Assembly (NCBI GenBank): GCA_019055375.1
Contig: JAHQIW010007219.1
Coordinates: 95,814 to 159,813 of the forward strand
Direction: 5' to 3'
DNA from: Parelaphostrongylus tenuis
Taxonomy: Eukaryota > Nematoda > Chromadorea > Rhabditida > Metastrongylidae
Length of the DNA stretch: 64,000 nucleotides
Shown here in pieces: positions 13,001 through 25,640 of this stretch (positions are counted from its first letter, which is position 1; each line of letters opens with the position of its first letter). The translations under genes and the position numbers were made by a program. The notes under the pieces were generated by a model. It saw only the letters and a program-made list of their open reading frames with translations, did no database searches and had not been told where the DNA came from.

Positions 13001-16000
13001 ACCTTTAGATGCTACAAATGTACTTCAATGCAAGGCACACTACTCAAAAAGTGATCAATGAAGAACACTTTAATCTCTTTTCCATTACGGTGTTCAAAGT
13101 CTGATTGGCACAAGGTTATACGATGTTTCGGGATAGCGTGATATAACATGAATAAAAAATGGCATCTCGTAATCTGCATGACTTGGAAGTACGTCAACAG
13201 GAAATTAGAGTATTAAGACGTATTACTAGTGCCCCTATGTCATAACCTAATAAACTGGCAAAGCTTTATGTAGCCAACATAACATACTTCGAAGAAATGC
13301 CCTTACGTGACTGCCGGCAAAAACAGAAACCAAGGAACGTCGTAGAATGCAACCACTGCTTGTCATGATTGTCTGCTGACACTTGTTTTGTCAATGCTCG
13401 GAAACCTGTGTCGAGTAGAAAAATTTCCGCCTATTTCGAGGAGATTTGTGACTTGTGCAGGCTAATTATTGCCTGTCTACTAATTATGGCGCTAGATATT
13501 GGCTCTTCCAGTAATTACGAGTCACATATCAAGAAACTTACTATACATTATTCATCTTTATTTTTGTACGAATTAACTTGAAGTGCAAAGAGTGCAATAA
13601 GTGAGAGAACGAATATCATACACAAGCAAATAAATAAAAATTTACACTTTATCGGCCTCGATGCCGTCAATTTGGAATAGGACTCATCACGAATGGACCG
13701 ATAAAGCTTAGATGCAATCGAAATGCGGAATAGGCGGAGCGACTCAGTTGCCCGCGGCAACCTAGTCGATGCAGCACCTCCGGCTGGATGGATGAGAATG
13801 AATGGGGAGAATCACCGATTCGGTCTAGGCTTGATGGCATTCGAGAATCTCGATGTCGCATTCAGCCCAAAGAGTAAGAAATGTCCATCAAGTCCTATTA
13901 CTCTGCTGCCGATATGTAGGCGGCTGTTTCAGCGTTTGTTCCACTCAAGAGTAATTGGGCAAATGCTTCAAAGTCTTGGATGGACATTCAGAGTATATAA
14001 GATTCATGAGAATGAGGCCAGATATGAGCTGTCTTTCACTCTTGAACATTCAGATATAGCTTTTAGATAGTAACAATAATGAAGACACCGTACACCATGG
14101 AGCAAAAATCTACTGATCCATTACTTTTTTCCTCAAAATTCACACATGAAATAGCACTTATCATAAAGATCCACCGGGCTAAAAGTGCGTGCACAAGATG
14201 AGAGGAGAGGAAGGATTAGCTAAAGTTGGCATGGAAAAAGGCCATTTCTAGAAGCGATGAGAAATCAGCCACCCAGGCAAGTCTAAACGGCGGAATAAAG
14301 CTCCAAAGAATTATTCACTCCTAGATAAAAACCCTTTCCAGTTGCTATTTGTAGTATGATACAAAGTCTGCAGCGCTATTAAGAGGTGCCTAAAGAGGTG
14401 TGGGCTTGAAAGTTCTGCGGTAGCTAATGAACTCCTACATCCAACGCTGCGCCGCCAATTGACTGCAACCGCCCTTACTTAGTTCACTCAATAAACTATA
14501 TAATCTGTTCTATCATAAAAGCATAACGGTGTTAATTTTGAAAAGATCAAAAGGATCCTGATGCGGAAATCAAGAACTAACGGGAAAAACTCATGGAGCA
14601 GTCCGGATGAGCGCTAAAAAATCGAAATTGAATATAGACACGACGTTTTTCCTTTGTTTGATCTTTTGACCTAACGTAAGAGGTATGTAGAAACATCCAC
14701 CGAGTAATTCAAATGTTAAGGTACAACACACTTCCAGACTTTGAAGAAGACGAAGTAGCCGAAGCGTCAACACTCAATTTTGAAGAAGACATACTGGACC
14801 TGTACAAGCTTGGAAAAAGATCAATTTTTGAGAAAATTTTTCATTTTCATCAATGTGCCAATTAGATAATTCCGACATGTTAAGGACGTATTATCATTAA
14901 GACAAAAATCGCCTTAATTAGGTAGAAGACCTACTTTCCTTGCCTCTGCATTAAACACAAAGCTGTCCTTTTATTCAAAAAAGGAACTTGCATGAAATGT
15001 GAATACCGAAGAATTTGAGTAAAATGCTGAGTCCTTATGCGATTATTATGCACTTGATCATGAGATACACAAACGAATCGTTCTCAACAATATAGAAATG
15101 CGTATACGAAGATCTTCGCCTAATTATTCATTTGATGACATATTCAATTTGAAATTATTTCCAGCGGGCTGCAAGTTTAGTTATTGCGATAATACCGAAC
15201 TTAGACTTTCGAAATGACGGACGAAGTGATGCTATTTTCAAAAACATATGATTATCGCTGAAAGTGCTCTCTGGTAGTTTATACTGCTGTGCTCATAAAG
15301 AGATGGAATATTCTTTAAGAGAAGCTTGAATGAACATGGTGGTTGACAGTTATTGCACTTTGCAGCGTCTTATGTACATCTTGCAACGGAGTGTTGATGT
15401 GCAAACTCAATGAACTTTCCTTATTGACCAGCTTTACTAACACGTTCTACAATTTTGCATGGTTTCATTGATTTCTGCAATCGCTTTACAACCCAAGTCT
15501 CAAAACATTCAGTAGCACATTTGCTTAAATGTAAAAGTTATCTCAGCCGCCCCTTTTGTAAACTGCGTTTTACAAAATGTTTAGAACATTTACTTCATTT
15601 CATCATTTTGTTGATAGTTTTATGACGTTTTTTCCACCTGCAAGTATCAGTGGATTTGTCTTGCATTCCTAAAACGAGCGATTTGAGGAAGATGTGTAAT
15701 TATGATATAATCAAAATTATTAGTACGACTTGGAAATTCAATGTCAATGGTACTAGAAATCACAAAAAATGCTTTAGGAAATTCAAAGAAATACTGGAAA
15801 TCAGTCGTAGGCACAATTTTCAGACTGACAGAATGTTTCGAGTCTTTCAAGTGCTCTAATATTATAGCAGAAGCCGCCAAAGACGGTCACATCAAGTCAA
15901 GTGAAAAGATAATTTGATCTTGCGTCCTGAGTTTGTTACATATGCTTCCGTTACAGCCGTGAGCCGTACATTGGCTCCTTTCACTTGATGTTGACTGATA

Positions 16001-17517
16001 CATCTCAAGCGGCCACTACTAATAGTAGTAGGAGTGAGCAGTAACATATGGTACTTATGAGGCGTGCGAGAACGTATTAATGTGCGTATACCACCGAGAT
16101 GCCATACCTGACATTCTGAAAGATTTGAAACAATCTATCATTCTAAGGGCGCAAAATTAAAGTCACTTCAAATGGGAGCTCCAAAAACACGGACAGATGT
16201 GGCTGTTGGTGTTATTAACAACTCTAGCGCAAAAGTTCGGCACTCGATTACAAACTTGAACAACTCGCCTGATGTACAAACACTACGTACAGTGTTGGTT
16301 ATTCGATAATAAATACTAGTTTCTCGATTAAAGGGCTTGAGGTGTTAGAGATCAGTCATCATTAAAAATAAGATATTGAGGGAAGAATTTTTTAGATTCT
16401 TTGAACTTTGAGATCAATTACTCACCATAAATTCAGCAGTCCATTAGACTAAGAGTGTTCGTAAATGTCTAACAACGTTGTGCATCTGAGAGCTCACTCC
16501 ATCTGTGGTTTATGCCAAGTTCATGTGTGATATAATCGTCTTGAAACCTACCGAGTAGGAAATTATGCTATGTCAAAGACCAGCAAGTTAGCTAATATCT
16601 CATGAAATCACTACAAGACGTAAGTGAAGTATACTTTCATGTCCCATGAGCTAGGTGAGCCTAGCAGCCAGCTAACGTGATTTTAGGAAAGATTTTGTTG
16701 GTGATAGCCTTAATGACCTGACAGCTGAGGAGATCTGCAAACTATGTTGTACTATGTATCAAGCCATATTTACCACAAAACGTTTGAAAAGAAGCACTAC
16801 TACAATACATCCTCCACACATGGTGTTTATTTTAGCGCATCAGTAGATGAGGAACTAATCCGTATGTGCTTTCACTTGTAAGACTGATGTATTCACAAAA
16901 TCACCCCTAGGAAGGTCACGCTTATTCGGACATCACCGCTAACATGTATTGATTTGAAGGCACTTCCCTTAAAATTTGCCAAATATGCACAAGATAAATC
17001 CAACACGGTTATTTCGATAACTATCTAATACTATATAAAATACCACAATTTAGCAGCAAAATAAAACTATGACCTTAAAAAACCAGTTTGCCTAGCATCT
17101 ATTCAAGTATATATCTAATCAGTACTGATTTTAATATAGAGATATGATCGACTCAAGTGAAGGGCTAAATCAAACGTGATTTACGTTGTCTTGAATGTGA
17201 TACGATGCATGACCATACTTCCAATAGTTTAGGACACCGACAGAAAATTAAGGACACTGTTCTGCGAACCACATACGGCATTTTACGATTAATTTATAAC
17301 TGAATGCAGATCAGGGGGCACCTTTTACCTCCATGTAATGTGTTTCATTACGTTCTCTGTTAATTGTTTGGCAATCAATATTTTGACCTTGCTGGATGTA
17401 TTCGCTTAAATTGTGCTATCAGATTTGATGTGAGTCGTACTACATCTATTTGGAAAATATCAGTGCTTACTGTGTGTTGTATAAATTGCTCTTTAAGTAG
17501 TCCTGAGGTGTCGCGAA

Positions 17518-17587
17518 TTGTTCTCTGTAGCGAAGCAGTCTGACGAAACGATTGATAAAGATGCTATCAAAACCAGTGCTCTCAAAG
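17518..17587 (+). pseudogene. decayed copy 1 of rpb-4 exon 1
   Basis: These 70 nt align without gaps to exon 1 of the RPB4 gene (31613-31682). The run GCGAAGCAGTCTGACGAAAC is identical and is followed by ATTGAT versus ATCGAT. The initiator ATG is replaced by TTG, and the second half has diverged. The copy still ends AAAG|gtact like the true exon, and similarity extends upstream (GTGTC) and into the following intron (ATCATTATTTTTAG). No downstream RPB4 exons follow it. It is a non-functional partial duplication. Confidence 0.7.
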
Positions 17588-18284
17588 GTACTCCTGCTGT
17601 TTACTCAGATCATTATTTTTAGTGCTGCTGCAAAGATAGGGCTATTTAGCGAAGCTTCAAATTAATTTTGGACATTTCGCAAATTGGGAACATAAACTAC
17701 TTTGTGCGCTCTAACGCCATGCAACCGTGTTGATGGAACACTACAGGCACTTGTTCTGGCGTAACTCTTCCTCGCTCCGACGCATCTATCTGTCAGGAAC
17801 CAACCACCAACGGTATGACACTGGTAGTCGCTATCGACATTGAACCCAGTTATGCCGGCAGAGTTTGCATACATATGTATTGTCAACTAGAAATCCTTTT
17901 AATTGACTAGCTGTGGTATGATGTTATTACTCTTGGATATATATCTGTGAAATCATACCACAGCAATAAGCGGTTTATAGAAAGAATAGCTGATAGTACA
18001 GACACTGTCATTTGCAGATCATGCACAGCATTTTAGGTACAATTTGTAGTCGTGTGTAAATCACGATTGGTTTTTCAAGATATCCGGCTTTCATATTAAT
18101 TTTTTAATATCAATTAATTCTTCACTTGTCTAAAAATTGCCGTTTAATTCTTTGTGAATGTATTATGGCCAGACCACTGGTGCCCTAAGGTCTGCTCGCA
18201 GTCGTATTCAACTGTTTGAGAAACTTGTCTGTATCTGTGTTTTGACAGTCATTGCTTCTCAGTGTTTTGTCGAGGTGTCACGAA

Positions 18285-18354
18285 ATGTCATTTGTACCGA
18301 AAGAATCTAACGAAGTGGTTGATGAGGGTGCCACCGGAATGCAATTTTTTGAAG
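18285..18354 (+). pseudogene. copy 2 of rpb-4 exon 1, ORF and donor intact
   Basis: This is a 70-nt ATG-initiated exon-like unit of exactly the same length and phase as RPB4 exon 1, ending GAAG|gtaatc. It encodes MSFVPKESNEVVDEGATGMQ versus [20 protein letters not shown] in the real gene; about 12 of 23 residues agree. The flanks also match: GAGGTGTCACGAA upstream, and an intron segment near 18420-18465 that resembles 31780-31830. No other RPB4 exons lie nearby. Read as a duplicated fragment; use as an alternative first exon is possible but unsupported. Confidence 0.65.
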
Positions 18355-19151
18355 GTAATCTTGTCTTTGGTACTATTTTTTCTTCATTTGAATACTTTAA
18401 CTAATGTAGTACACTGTTATCGTTATTACTGTAGCTGCAGAAGAGCGAGCCATTTGACGAAGATCGAAATCATCAAACGCTTCGCAAATTAAAGTCTAAA
18501 AGTGACGACCTGGGAGTGTGCGATCAGTATATAACGATAATTTGGTATGATAACGAATTGAAATCTGGCGCAGCACGCGACGTGATCGCGCAGCGAGAGC
18601 GGCGAGCTACAATTACAGTAAGGGTCCAGAAAAAATTGCGATTTGTATTGTCGCATTTAACTTACAAATATGAGGGACAAAAGGGAAAGCGTGTCGGATT
18701 TGGTCGAAGAAAGATTCAACTCCACCAAGCTATCAGGTCTTGCTCTGAGGTTTAGGAGTATTAAATGTTGACGAAATTGTCAATTTATGAAATGGAAAAT
18801 TTAGTTGGACGTTGACAAAAACGCGACTGAAGCTGCACTGAAGTGAGGCATTTTAATTCGCCTTTCCAAAGGTTTCATGTTTCTCTTCAAGTTATTGTTT
18901 ATAGAACACCGTTCATTTCTCGCAACTTTTTCACTAGTTATAGCACATTTCGTATAAAGGAATCTCAATTTATTCGTGTAACGATAGGAAATTCTTCAGC
19001 ACTTATCTTGTTTCTCCAAAAGTTCCGAAGAAGTTTGTCTGTAAAGATTTAGAATATTAATTAACTTAGAATAACTGCATAGTCATGTCCTTTCATGTCT
19101 TGAAATCTTAAAATAGTCCGGGAAAGCTAAGTATAAGATAACTTTCGTTTC

Positions 19152-19411
19152 AAGTGTTTTTTGAGACCACGCTCAAATTTCAGTATAACTGGTAATTATT
19201 TTTGAGCAGTGTATGTGGTCCCTTATGAGCACTCATACAGTGTAAGATCGTGTTTCGGCCTTTGAGCATCGTCATCTGCACGGTGCCTTTCGGTTCAGTC
19301 CCGCAGGAGATAATCCCTATCTGTGGAAACCGATGCTGTAATGCATATACTACGCCGTGAAATAACTGCCGGACATATTGAAATATAAGCGTGGTCTCGA
19401 GGAACACTTGG
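19152..19411. mobile_element. M2-family TIR element (about 260 bp)
   Basis: The left end carries CAAGTGTTTTTTGAGACCAC then GCTCAAATTTCAGTAT. The right end is its approximate reverse complement (ATTGAAATATAAGCGTGGTC then TCGAGGAACACTTGG). The interior (TGTTTCGGCC, GGTGCCTTTCGGTTCAGTC) recurs in the other M2 copies at 20695-21760 and 35385-35870. No transposase is encoded, so it is a MITE-type element of unknown superfamily. Confidence 0.65.
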
Positions 19412-20694
19412 AACGAAAGGCATGATATTTTACAAGTACCAGCCTAGAGCAATCAAGTGTATAACATTGCCGAGGCTGAAAGGTGAAAAACGTGTCTTGT
19501 AGTCTATAGGTGACCATAGCAGACCACATGCATCACTCAAAATTAAAATGTAGTCAAAACCAAAGTTTTATCTCAAATTTAGAATATCAGTGAAATTATC
19601 CGACTCGCAAAGTAATAAATCATACATATTCAATTCACGAATGAGACCGAGGGCGCCGTTAGCACCATAGAATGACCGGCTGTGCTATGAGCTTTTATAA
19701 ATCGAGCTGAGTAAGTGATTTTGTGTTATAATAGTTCTCCGTTGTAGCAATTCCGTATCATCCTGATTGAATTACTGAGCTCAACCGTCATATCACAAAA
19801 TTTCTGATCAAAAAACGAGGGTTTTGGTGTGTTCTTCTGAAAACCTTTCTCATAGCGTTCCACAAGTGAAAATAGATTTCATCCGGGGAGCGTACACTTC
19901 TCCATACAAGGGCACTAGACTTTAGTCGTATTATGCGAAAAATTTTATTATTTCTGATGCAATAGCGAGAATTTTCGATTCGGATCGTTTATTATTATTA
20001 TGATTTTCTACTCACGAATGACAAATCGAATGCACAGTCAGCGCTGATGAATCATCGGTCCCCTGTAAGCAATTTTATGAATGCCTAGTATAGCTGATTA
20101 AACAGCTTAGCGTCGTTGTATTTGGGCTGCTGAGTGGTGGACACTTTTGACGTAATATTCTCCATCCGCATTCAGTAGGATACAGTACTCAGACGGCAAA
20201 TTCCAGTCGTTTGAAAGAGAATCGTGGCTTTCGTAAAACTGAATATGTCAACTTTAAGGCAAAATCATGAGACACTCAATCACTCAAGTTGAATAACGCA
20301 ATATTGACTTTTTCGGCAACAGAAACAGCACGGAAAACACCATGCTATAGTTGGACTGGTCAATAGCCATCAATTGCTACATTTTGAATGCAGACTTTCA
20401 GTTGGCCTTGACATGCCTTACTCCTGCCTTCTCAGATTATCAAAGTATCAGAAAGTCGTTAAAAATCATATAAATCCATAGAATTTCTCAGATAACTTCA
20501 AAGCATCTTTAGAACATTCGGAGCCTAGTGTGATAAAATTAGTACAAGGTCTTTTCATGATTTTCTCGTCGGGTGCGCAGATTTCACTAATAAACAATCA
20601 GTAGCTAAAAAATATAATTCCACCATTGATCTTCGTTTTTGCAAAGGCTTTCTTTATGTGCTGAAATAACAATAGAATATTACGTTTCTTAGCC

Positions 20695-21760
20695 TTCGTT
20701 TCGAGTGTTTTCGAGATCACGCCCTAACTTTAATAAGAATATTGATTGTTTTTTGAGCAGTGCATGTGGTCTATTCTGGGTACTTTTACAGTGCGATACA
20801 GGTGTTTGGGAACTGCAGCCTCGCCAGTTGCACGGTGCCTTTCGGTTCGGTCAATTCCGGGATCACATATCGCTTATCTATAGAAACCGGTGCTGTAATA
20901 CTTACACGCGCCGTCAAGTGATAAAATCACCGAACGAGACACTAGATTGCTTTTGGTTAGCAATCGTGAAATTTACCTTTTATCTCAAATGTTTCTTAAG
21001 ACCACATTCAAGTTTCAATATGCCTGATAGTTTATTTGAGCCATGCATGTGATCCGTTAATAGCATTTATAGACTGCAAGAGCGAATGTGGCACAGTGAT
21101 TAGAAGTGTTCTGTGTCGCACATAAGGTCGATGGTTCGATTCCGAGCTTATTGCACACCAAGCCATCCATCTCTCCGGAGCTGGCAAATTGCTATCAGAT
21201 GAGTTTCAGACTTGTCTGTGAGAATAAGCAGCACTGACTCGATATAGCGGGAAGTCACCGCGAGCCATTGTAAAGGCCAGTTATGCATCCAATCACCTCA
21301 ACGATGTTAAAAATTGAAGACTAATACATGACTCAGCCTTCAAGGATTGATCAACGCTGAGAACTTTATTTGTTTTTATACGATGCAAGACACGTGTTTC
21401 GGCCTTCCCGCCTCGTCAGCTGTACGATGCTTTTCGGTTCAGTCAGTTCCACAGGAAGATTTCCCTATCTATAGGAATCAAAGCCGTAGAACTTACTAGT
21501 ATGATGACATTTCACGATTACCAGCCAAGAGCAATCGACTGTACAACGCTGCCCGGTCGGTGATTTTATCACTTGACGGTGCGTGTTATATCATAAAGTT
21601 GGTTCATAAAGATAGGAGATATCTACTCTCGGAACTGACTGAATCGAAAGGCACCGTGCATGAGCACTTGACGACGGTTAATCATCCAAAGCAGCAGTGT
21701 TCGTTGTTCAACCTTGCCGGACGTCCTAAACGAGGGCTTTAAGGCCGAAATCTCCGGCAT
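20695..21760. mobile_element. M2-family foldback complex interrupted by a SINE
   Basis: M2 sequence from 20700 (TTTCGAGTGTTTTCGAGATC, CGGTGCCTTTCGGTTCGGTC) continues past 21000 with a second copy. It is interrupted by SINE-A at about 21080-21378, then resumes at GACACGTGTTTCGGCC. The segment CACGCGCCGTCAAGTGATAA near 20906-20925 recurs in inverted orientation near 21560-21590. Overall this is at least three M2 units, partly inverted, with a nested retroposon. The ORFs inside are incidental. Confidence 0.6.
21080..21378 (+). mobile_element. SINE-A copy (tRNA-headed retroposon)
   Basis: The head is tRNA-like: box A-like GTGGCACAGTGATTAGAAG and box B GGTTCGATTCC near 21130. It is followed by the shared body (CACACCAAGCCATCCATC, AGCAGCACTGACTCGATA, GTCACCGCGAGCCATTGTAA) and the tail TTGATCAACGCTGAGAACTT. 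It is inserted in an M2 element; ATAGACTGCAAG before and ATACGATGCAAG after may be a diverged target duplication. Confidence 0.75.
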
Positions 21761-22024
21761 TGAGACTTGTTCTTTCCCCTACAACTTCTTTGATTTTATC
21801 GACTACAGCTCGTCGAGAAAGAACCTTTTCCAGCAATAACGCAATAAAGCCCGAACTTTGATTGTATCGTTGAATATGACGGAGGCTCGAACAAAGTGCG
21901 AATAAAGACGATTAATATCTAGGCCATTAATGAGAAAATACCACATAAGAAACTATGACATTCTTATGATATGTATAGGAATTATCTCATTTTTATTTGC
22001 TCCGGAACACTCTTTCCAACCGTA

Positions 22025-22090
22025 GAAAAAATGATAGATAAGAAAGTAAGAAAGATAAGAAAATAGAAAATGATAGATAAGAAAGCACTA
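22025..22090. repeat. GATAGATAAGAAAG simple repeat
   Basis: A short tandem array of GATAGATAAGAAAG / AAGATAAGAAAATAGAAAAT units, with two clear copies of the longer word. No other signal is visible. Confidence 0.6.
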
Positions 22091-23689
22091 GTAGTTCTGG
22101 CTTTCAACGTTCACGTCATAAGGTTTGCAATTTGAAGAATTTCTGTCAGGAAACACTATCAACTAGCAATCTTCAGACATTGTACTCCACTGAACTGCCC
22201 TTGTAGTGGTGGAGCTAAGAGGTTCACCACAGTCACGTCACATCTATTTCGGACGTCACGCCCCATATGCATCGTTTCCAAGCACCTGCAAATTAACGGG
22301 CTCAAAAGTTACATAGAAGTAGATTTTTCCATTCTCAATACAATTTGAAACGCACTTCAAAACACAAAGTATTAAAGGAACAATAGAAAGCTCACCTAAA
22401 AATTCAGTTTGCTGTCCTCTCACTGATTGCTGATCATCAAATCAAAATTGGTTTCAGTGAGCACAGAAATTTGAACAATTTCAATATGGGCAGACTCGCT
22501 GTGTGACATACTTCCCGAATGTGAAACGATATTTATGAGTGTTCCTCCAGCATGGTTTGACAGAATGTTTCAAACCTTTCAAAGATCCGGTAAAGGCACC
22601 TTCAATGGTATAACTTTTCTCTAGCGTATTGTCACACGCATCATCAGTGCCACATACCATTCGATTCACCCCCTACAACTACAAGGTAAGCCATGCATTC
22701 GGCAATCAATCACTCTGAAGGTACGCCTCATCAAGTGACCTCTTTTGACGAGGAGCGATAATTCTTCAGCGCCGCTTGTTCGTCTTGGCAGGGAAGAGCC
22801 GTAAGAAACGTGGGTATTGATAAGGAGCACGAGAACGCCGAAACGTACTTATGCTACTAGGGATGCTATATCAGACCTCTGAAAGGTTTAAAGAATTCTA
22901 TTAGATTATACAGAATTTTTAACCGCTTGGTAACCAAATGGGCCATATTGACCTATGCGACATTTTGCGCCACCAGAGTTTTCTACGGCGCAAGCATGAG
23001 AAGTGGAGATACTGAGGGAAATTACCTGGCAATTGAAGTTCCAGTAAATCATCATTATCAAATCACAAAATATCACTAAAGAAATTTCTGTGAAGTTTTC
23101 ATGCGCTTTCTAATTGAACTAACACCCATGTGTCAAGAAATGTCCTTTTTTTCAACATACAAAAACCCATATCTTCTCATAAACGAACACATTTCCAACC
23201 ATTATTTAACATTCGTGTCTTTCTTTTAGTTTATATTTTTATATTCGTTGAATTGCTTGAGAAATACCAATTCTGAAACTATGCTTGATTTGTGGTTCAA
23301 TGTTCATACTGCGTTTTCCTAACCAATAAAATAAAACGCTTCGCAATCGTAGTCCATTTTTGAACTTCACAGCAGAATTTTTGATGATACATAGTGATAT
23401 CTTAGATTAGATTAGATAGAATATTACATAAGGGACACATGAAGACGTATTTTTAGTAAGAAGACCTTCCAGCTTTCTTGAAAAGGTCCACTATTCTTAC
23501 GAATCGAGTGGAATGCAGTCGCATCGCGTGATATGTTTTCGTACTTCCTTGTTTTTGCAGTCAGCAGTGCTTCCTCACTAAACTATTAGTAATCTTTCAA
23601 CAGTGAAAATTGGAAAATTTAGCACTGAACCCAATTAGTGAGGAGACCTTAACAGTAAGTTTTACTAGAAAAAAATGAGATTTTTTGCT

Positions 23690-23930
23690 CAGGAGCTTAT
23701 GTGACGCAATGGTTACGGATGCCTTACAGTTTATCCTCACTGGTTCGGTAAATTTCTAGCAAACTTGTCTGGGAGCATAAGCAGCACTGGTATATATATC
23801 GGTAGACCACCGTGAGTCATTGTAAAGTCTAGATATGTAACAATCACCTCAAACGAAAATATAAATTAAAGACGATGCATGGCGCGTCCCTCAACCATTC
23901 TACAAGGCCAACTGCTTTATCTTTTTAATC
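23690..23930 (+). mobile_element. SINE-A copy, degenerate head
   Basis: Shares the SINE-A body: GTCTGGGAGCATAAGCAGCA, GTAGACCACCGTGAGTCATT, GATGCATGGCGCGTCCCTCA. The tRNA-like head (TTATGTGACGCAATGGTTAC) is reduced and box B has decayed. It ends in GCTTTATCTTTT. Confidence 0.6.
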
Positions 23931-24143
23931 TTTTGCTCTTGGAGTACGTTGTTTCAATTCTATGGGGACCTTGTTCAATATCATAAAACGGAGTTTGGAT
24001 TCTAAACATACTTCACGCTACGAAAAGATTGAATATCACTGGAATAAGTTCTTTAAGTATATTTTCGTCGAAAGGAGAGCTCATTTTTCAAACACTGGTA
24101 CTTTCCAGAAAGCCGCATATTTGGGAAGCTGAGAGTATACTAC

Positions 24144-24872
24144 GGTTGGTAAGAATTCTGAGGCACTTTAATAAGCATAAGATGACTCCCAAACATATCA
24201 CGGGAATATTACAGTCTCTTATGAGGGATTTTCCCATTGAAGGCCTAGGTATCATTTGTCTTTATTTTCATTTTGTTACAAGCCTCTGCCATGTCCAACG
24301 ATACTACCTTCGTGTTTTATTGCGTCATTATGGAGAAAGGGTCTTTCACAGCGAGCTGCAGACGATGAAATCAACAAAGTTGAGTGGGAAGGCACAACAA
24401 GCAAATCTGTTGCTAGACGCTGGTTTCAACCTTCTCAATGCCGGAGATCCTGATCTCGAAGACAAGCCTCATTCAGAACGTCTAACAAAATTGAACAAGG
24501 CAGATTTGATTGCTGCTTTGGACGATGAACCGTCCTCAAGTGCTCGCGAAGTGGCAACCGAGCTTGATTTTTCTCATACAACATTGCAATAACTCATTCA
24601 CAACAGCTTAACTTTGTCCACAAGAAGCCACGAAGAAAAGAGGGCAGAGGAAGAAGATTTTAATTGCGATGAATTTGAAGTAGCATGTCAAGAGTTCATT
24701 GATTTGAAGTTAAAGGAATGGTACTTCGACCAGATCCGAAACTTGGCGGATCGATAGCAGAAAGTCGTAGAAAACCATGCCCTTTATCTAGAATAATACT
24801 TATTACTTTTTACGTGTAATTCATGCATAAATTTTCAACTTCTTACAAGTGATCGGAACTTTCTTACCAACC
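24144..24872 (+). mobile_element. mariner-family remnant, catalytic core deleted
   Basis: Imperfect terminal inverted repeats: GGTTGGTAAGAATTCTGAGG at the left and the reverse complement of GGTTGGTAAGAAAGTTCCGA at the right. Transposase pieces are split over two frames: INKVEWEGTTSKSVARRWFQ (paired-type HTH), then GDPDLEDKPHSERLTKLNKA and ALDDEPSSSAREVATELDFS (second HTH). After a stop it resumes as DQIRNLADR and QKVVENH, the C-terminal part. The catalytic DD(34)D core is absent, so the element is non-autonomous. Same family as the copy at 45998-46545. Confidence 0.75.
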
Positions 24873-24959
24873 TGGTTCTTGCCCGGCTCCTTGCATAAGA
24901 GCACGATGTCGTTTGATTACCTACGTGATTTGCTCTCGACATGGGAAATGAAGGATCAT

Positions 24960-25640
24960 TTTTGTAAACCGCGCTCTGTTTCAAGCTCTTGAAAGAAATG
25001 CGCTTCCTAATTAGGCTGAGAGTTGTCGTAGTTATGTGATAGCTTGAGCCAAGGAAATTTGAACTATGAATAATAATTCCGAAATAGCCTATTTATTGCG
25101 TTGTATGGTAGAAGTGATATCATCTTCCACGCCCAAACACTTTACGCTGGGCAGAGCTTTTCTCTGAGAAATTCAATGCACATGTGATAATTTAACGTCG
25201 GCAATCTAAATGATGTAATTGGTTCCTCAAAAAAACTTTTCATATCGCTGTATCAGCAAAAAGAGCGCTGGGTTTTGCAAACTGGATCCTCACCATTTTC
25301 CGCACCCTGATTAGAGCTCTTGATGAAAACGCATTTTCTGATTTTTCCAGAATTTTCCAGGCAGCTGATAGCTTAGGTCTCGAGATTTTTGAAAATCTAT
25401 TCCATTCTTAAAATGACCTTTTGATTGCGCTGCAACAGCCAAAATAAAATTATGTTTCACACTCAAGCATTTCTCGCCGGAGAAACTCCTCCTTCAGGTT
25501 TTTGGTGATCATTCGATAGCCTAAATTTTGAAAGTTACAACGAATTACCTAGCTTTTGCAAAAGATTGCTCACTGCGCTATAAAAGCCAAAAAAAAAATA
25601 TTTGGTTTCTCACTCGTCGCACATTCTTCGCTCCGGTATG
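24960..25640. repeat. S1 decayed tandem repeat, about 150-170-bp unit
   Basis: A recurrent word set appears about every 150 bp: GAAATGCG or CTCAAGCATTTCTCGCCGGA, then GATCATTCGATAGCCTAAAT, then TTTTGCAAA(A/C), then CAACAGCCAAAATAAAATTATG. Similar arrays lie at 29570-29880, 44390-45010, 46560-46870 and 60690-61260. Units are highly diverged. There is no coding potential. Confidence 0.5.

Larger units (their letters stand above)
18360..24143. other. repeat-dominated stretch without recognised genes
   Basis: No protein family was recognised here apart from the repeats listed separately. One spliceable-looking ORF at 18516-18755 (basic, RERRATITVRVQKK) lies just after exon copy 2, but I cannot support it as a gene. 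21760-23690 is featureless AT-rich sequence except for the simple repeat near 22030. Confidence 0.4.

Noticed and set aside
13548..14070. Overlapping ORFs around 13.55-14.07 kb
   Set aside because: Locally GC-richer sequence gives open frames on both strands, but no frame shows a recognisable domain or splice structure.
20705..21052. 115-codon ORF as a gene
   Set aside because: Covers M2 repeat sequence shared with 19152-19411 and 35385-35870, where the frame is not conserved.
24029..24592. 187-codon ORF as an intact protein gene
   Set aside because: Its second half is mariner transposase N-terminal sequence that switches frame, and its first half lies outside the element's TIR; it is a chance fusion over a dead transposon.
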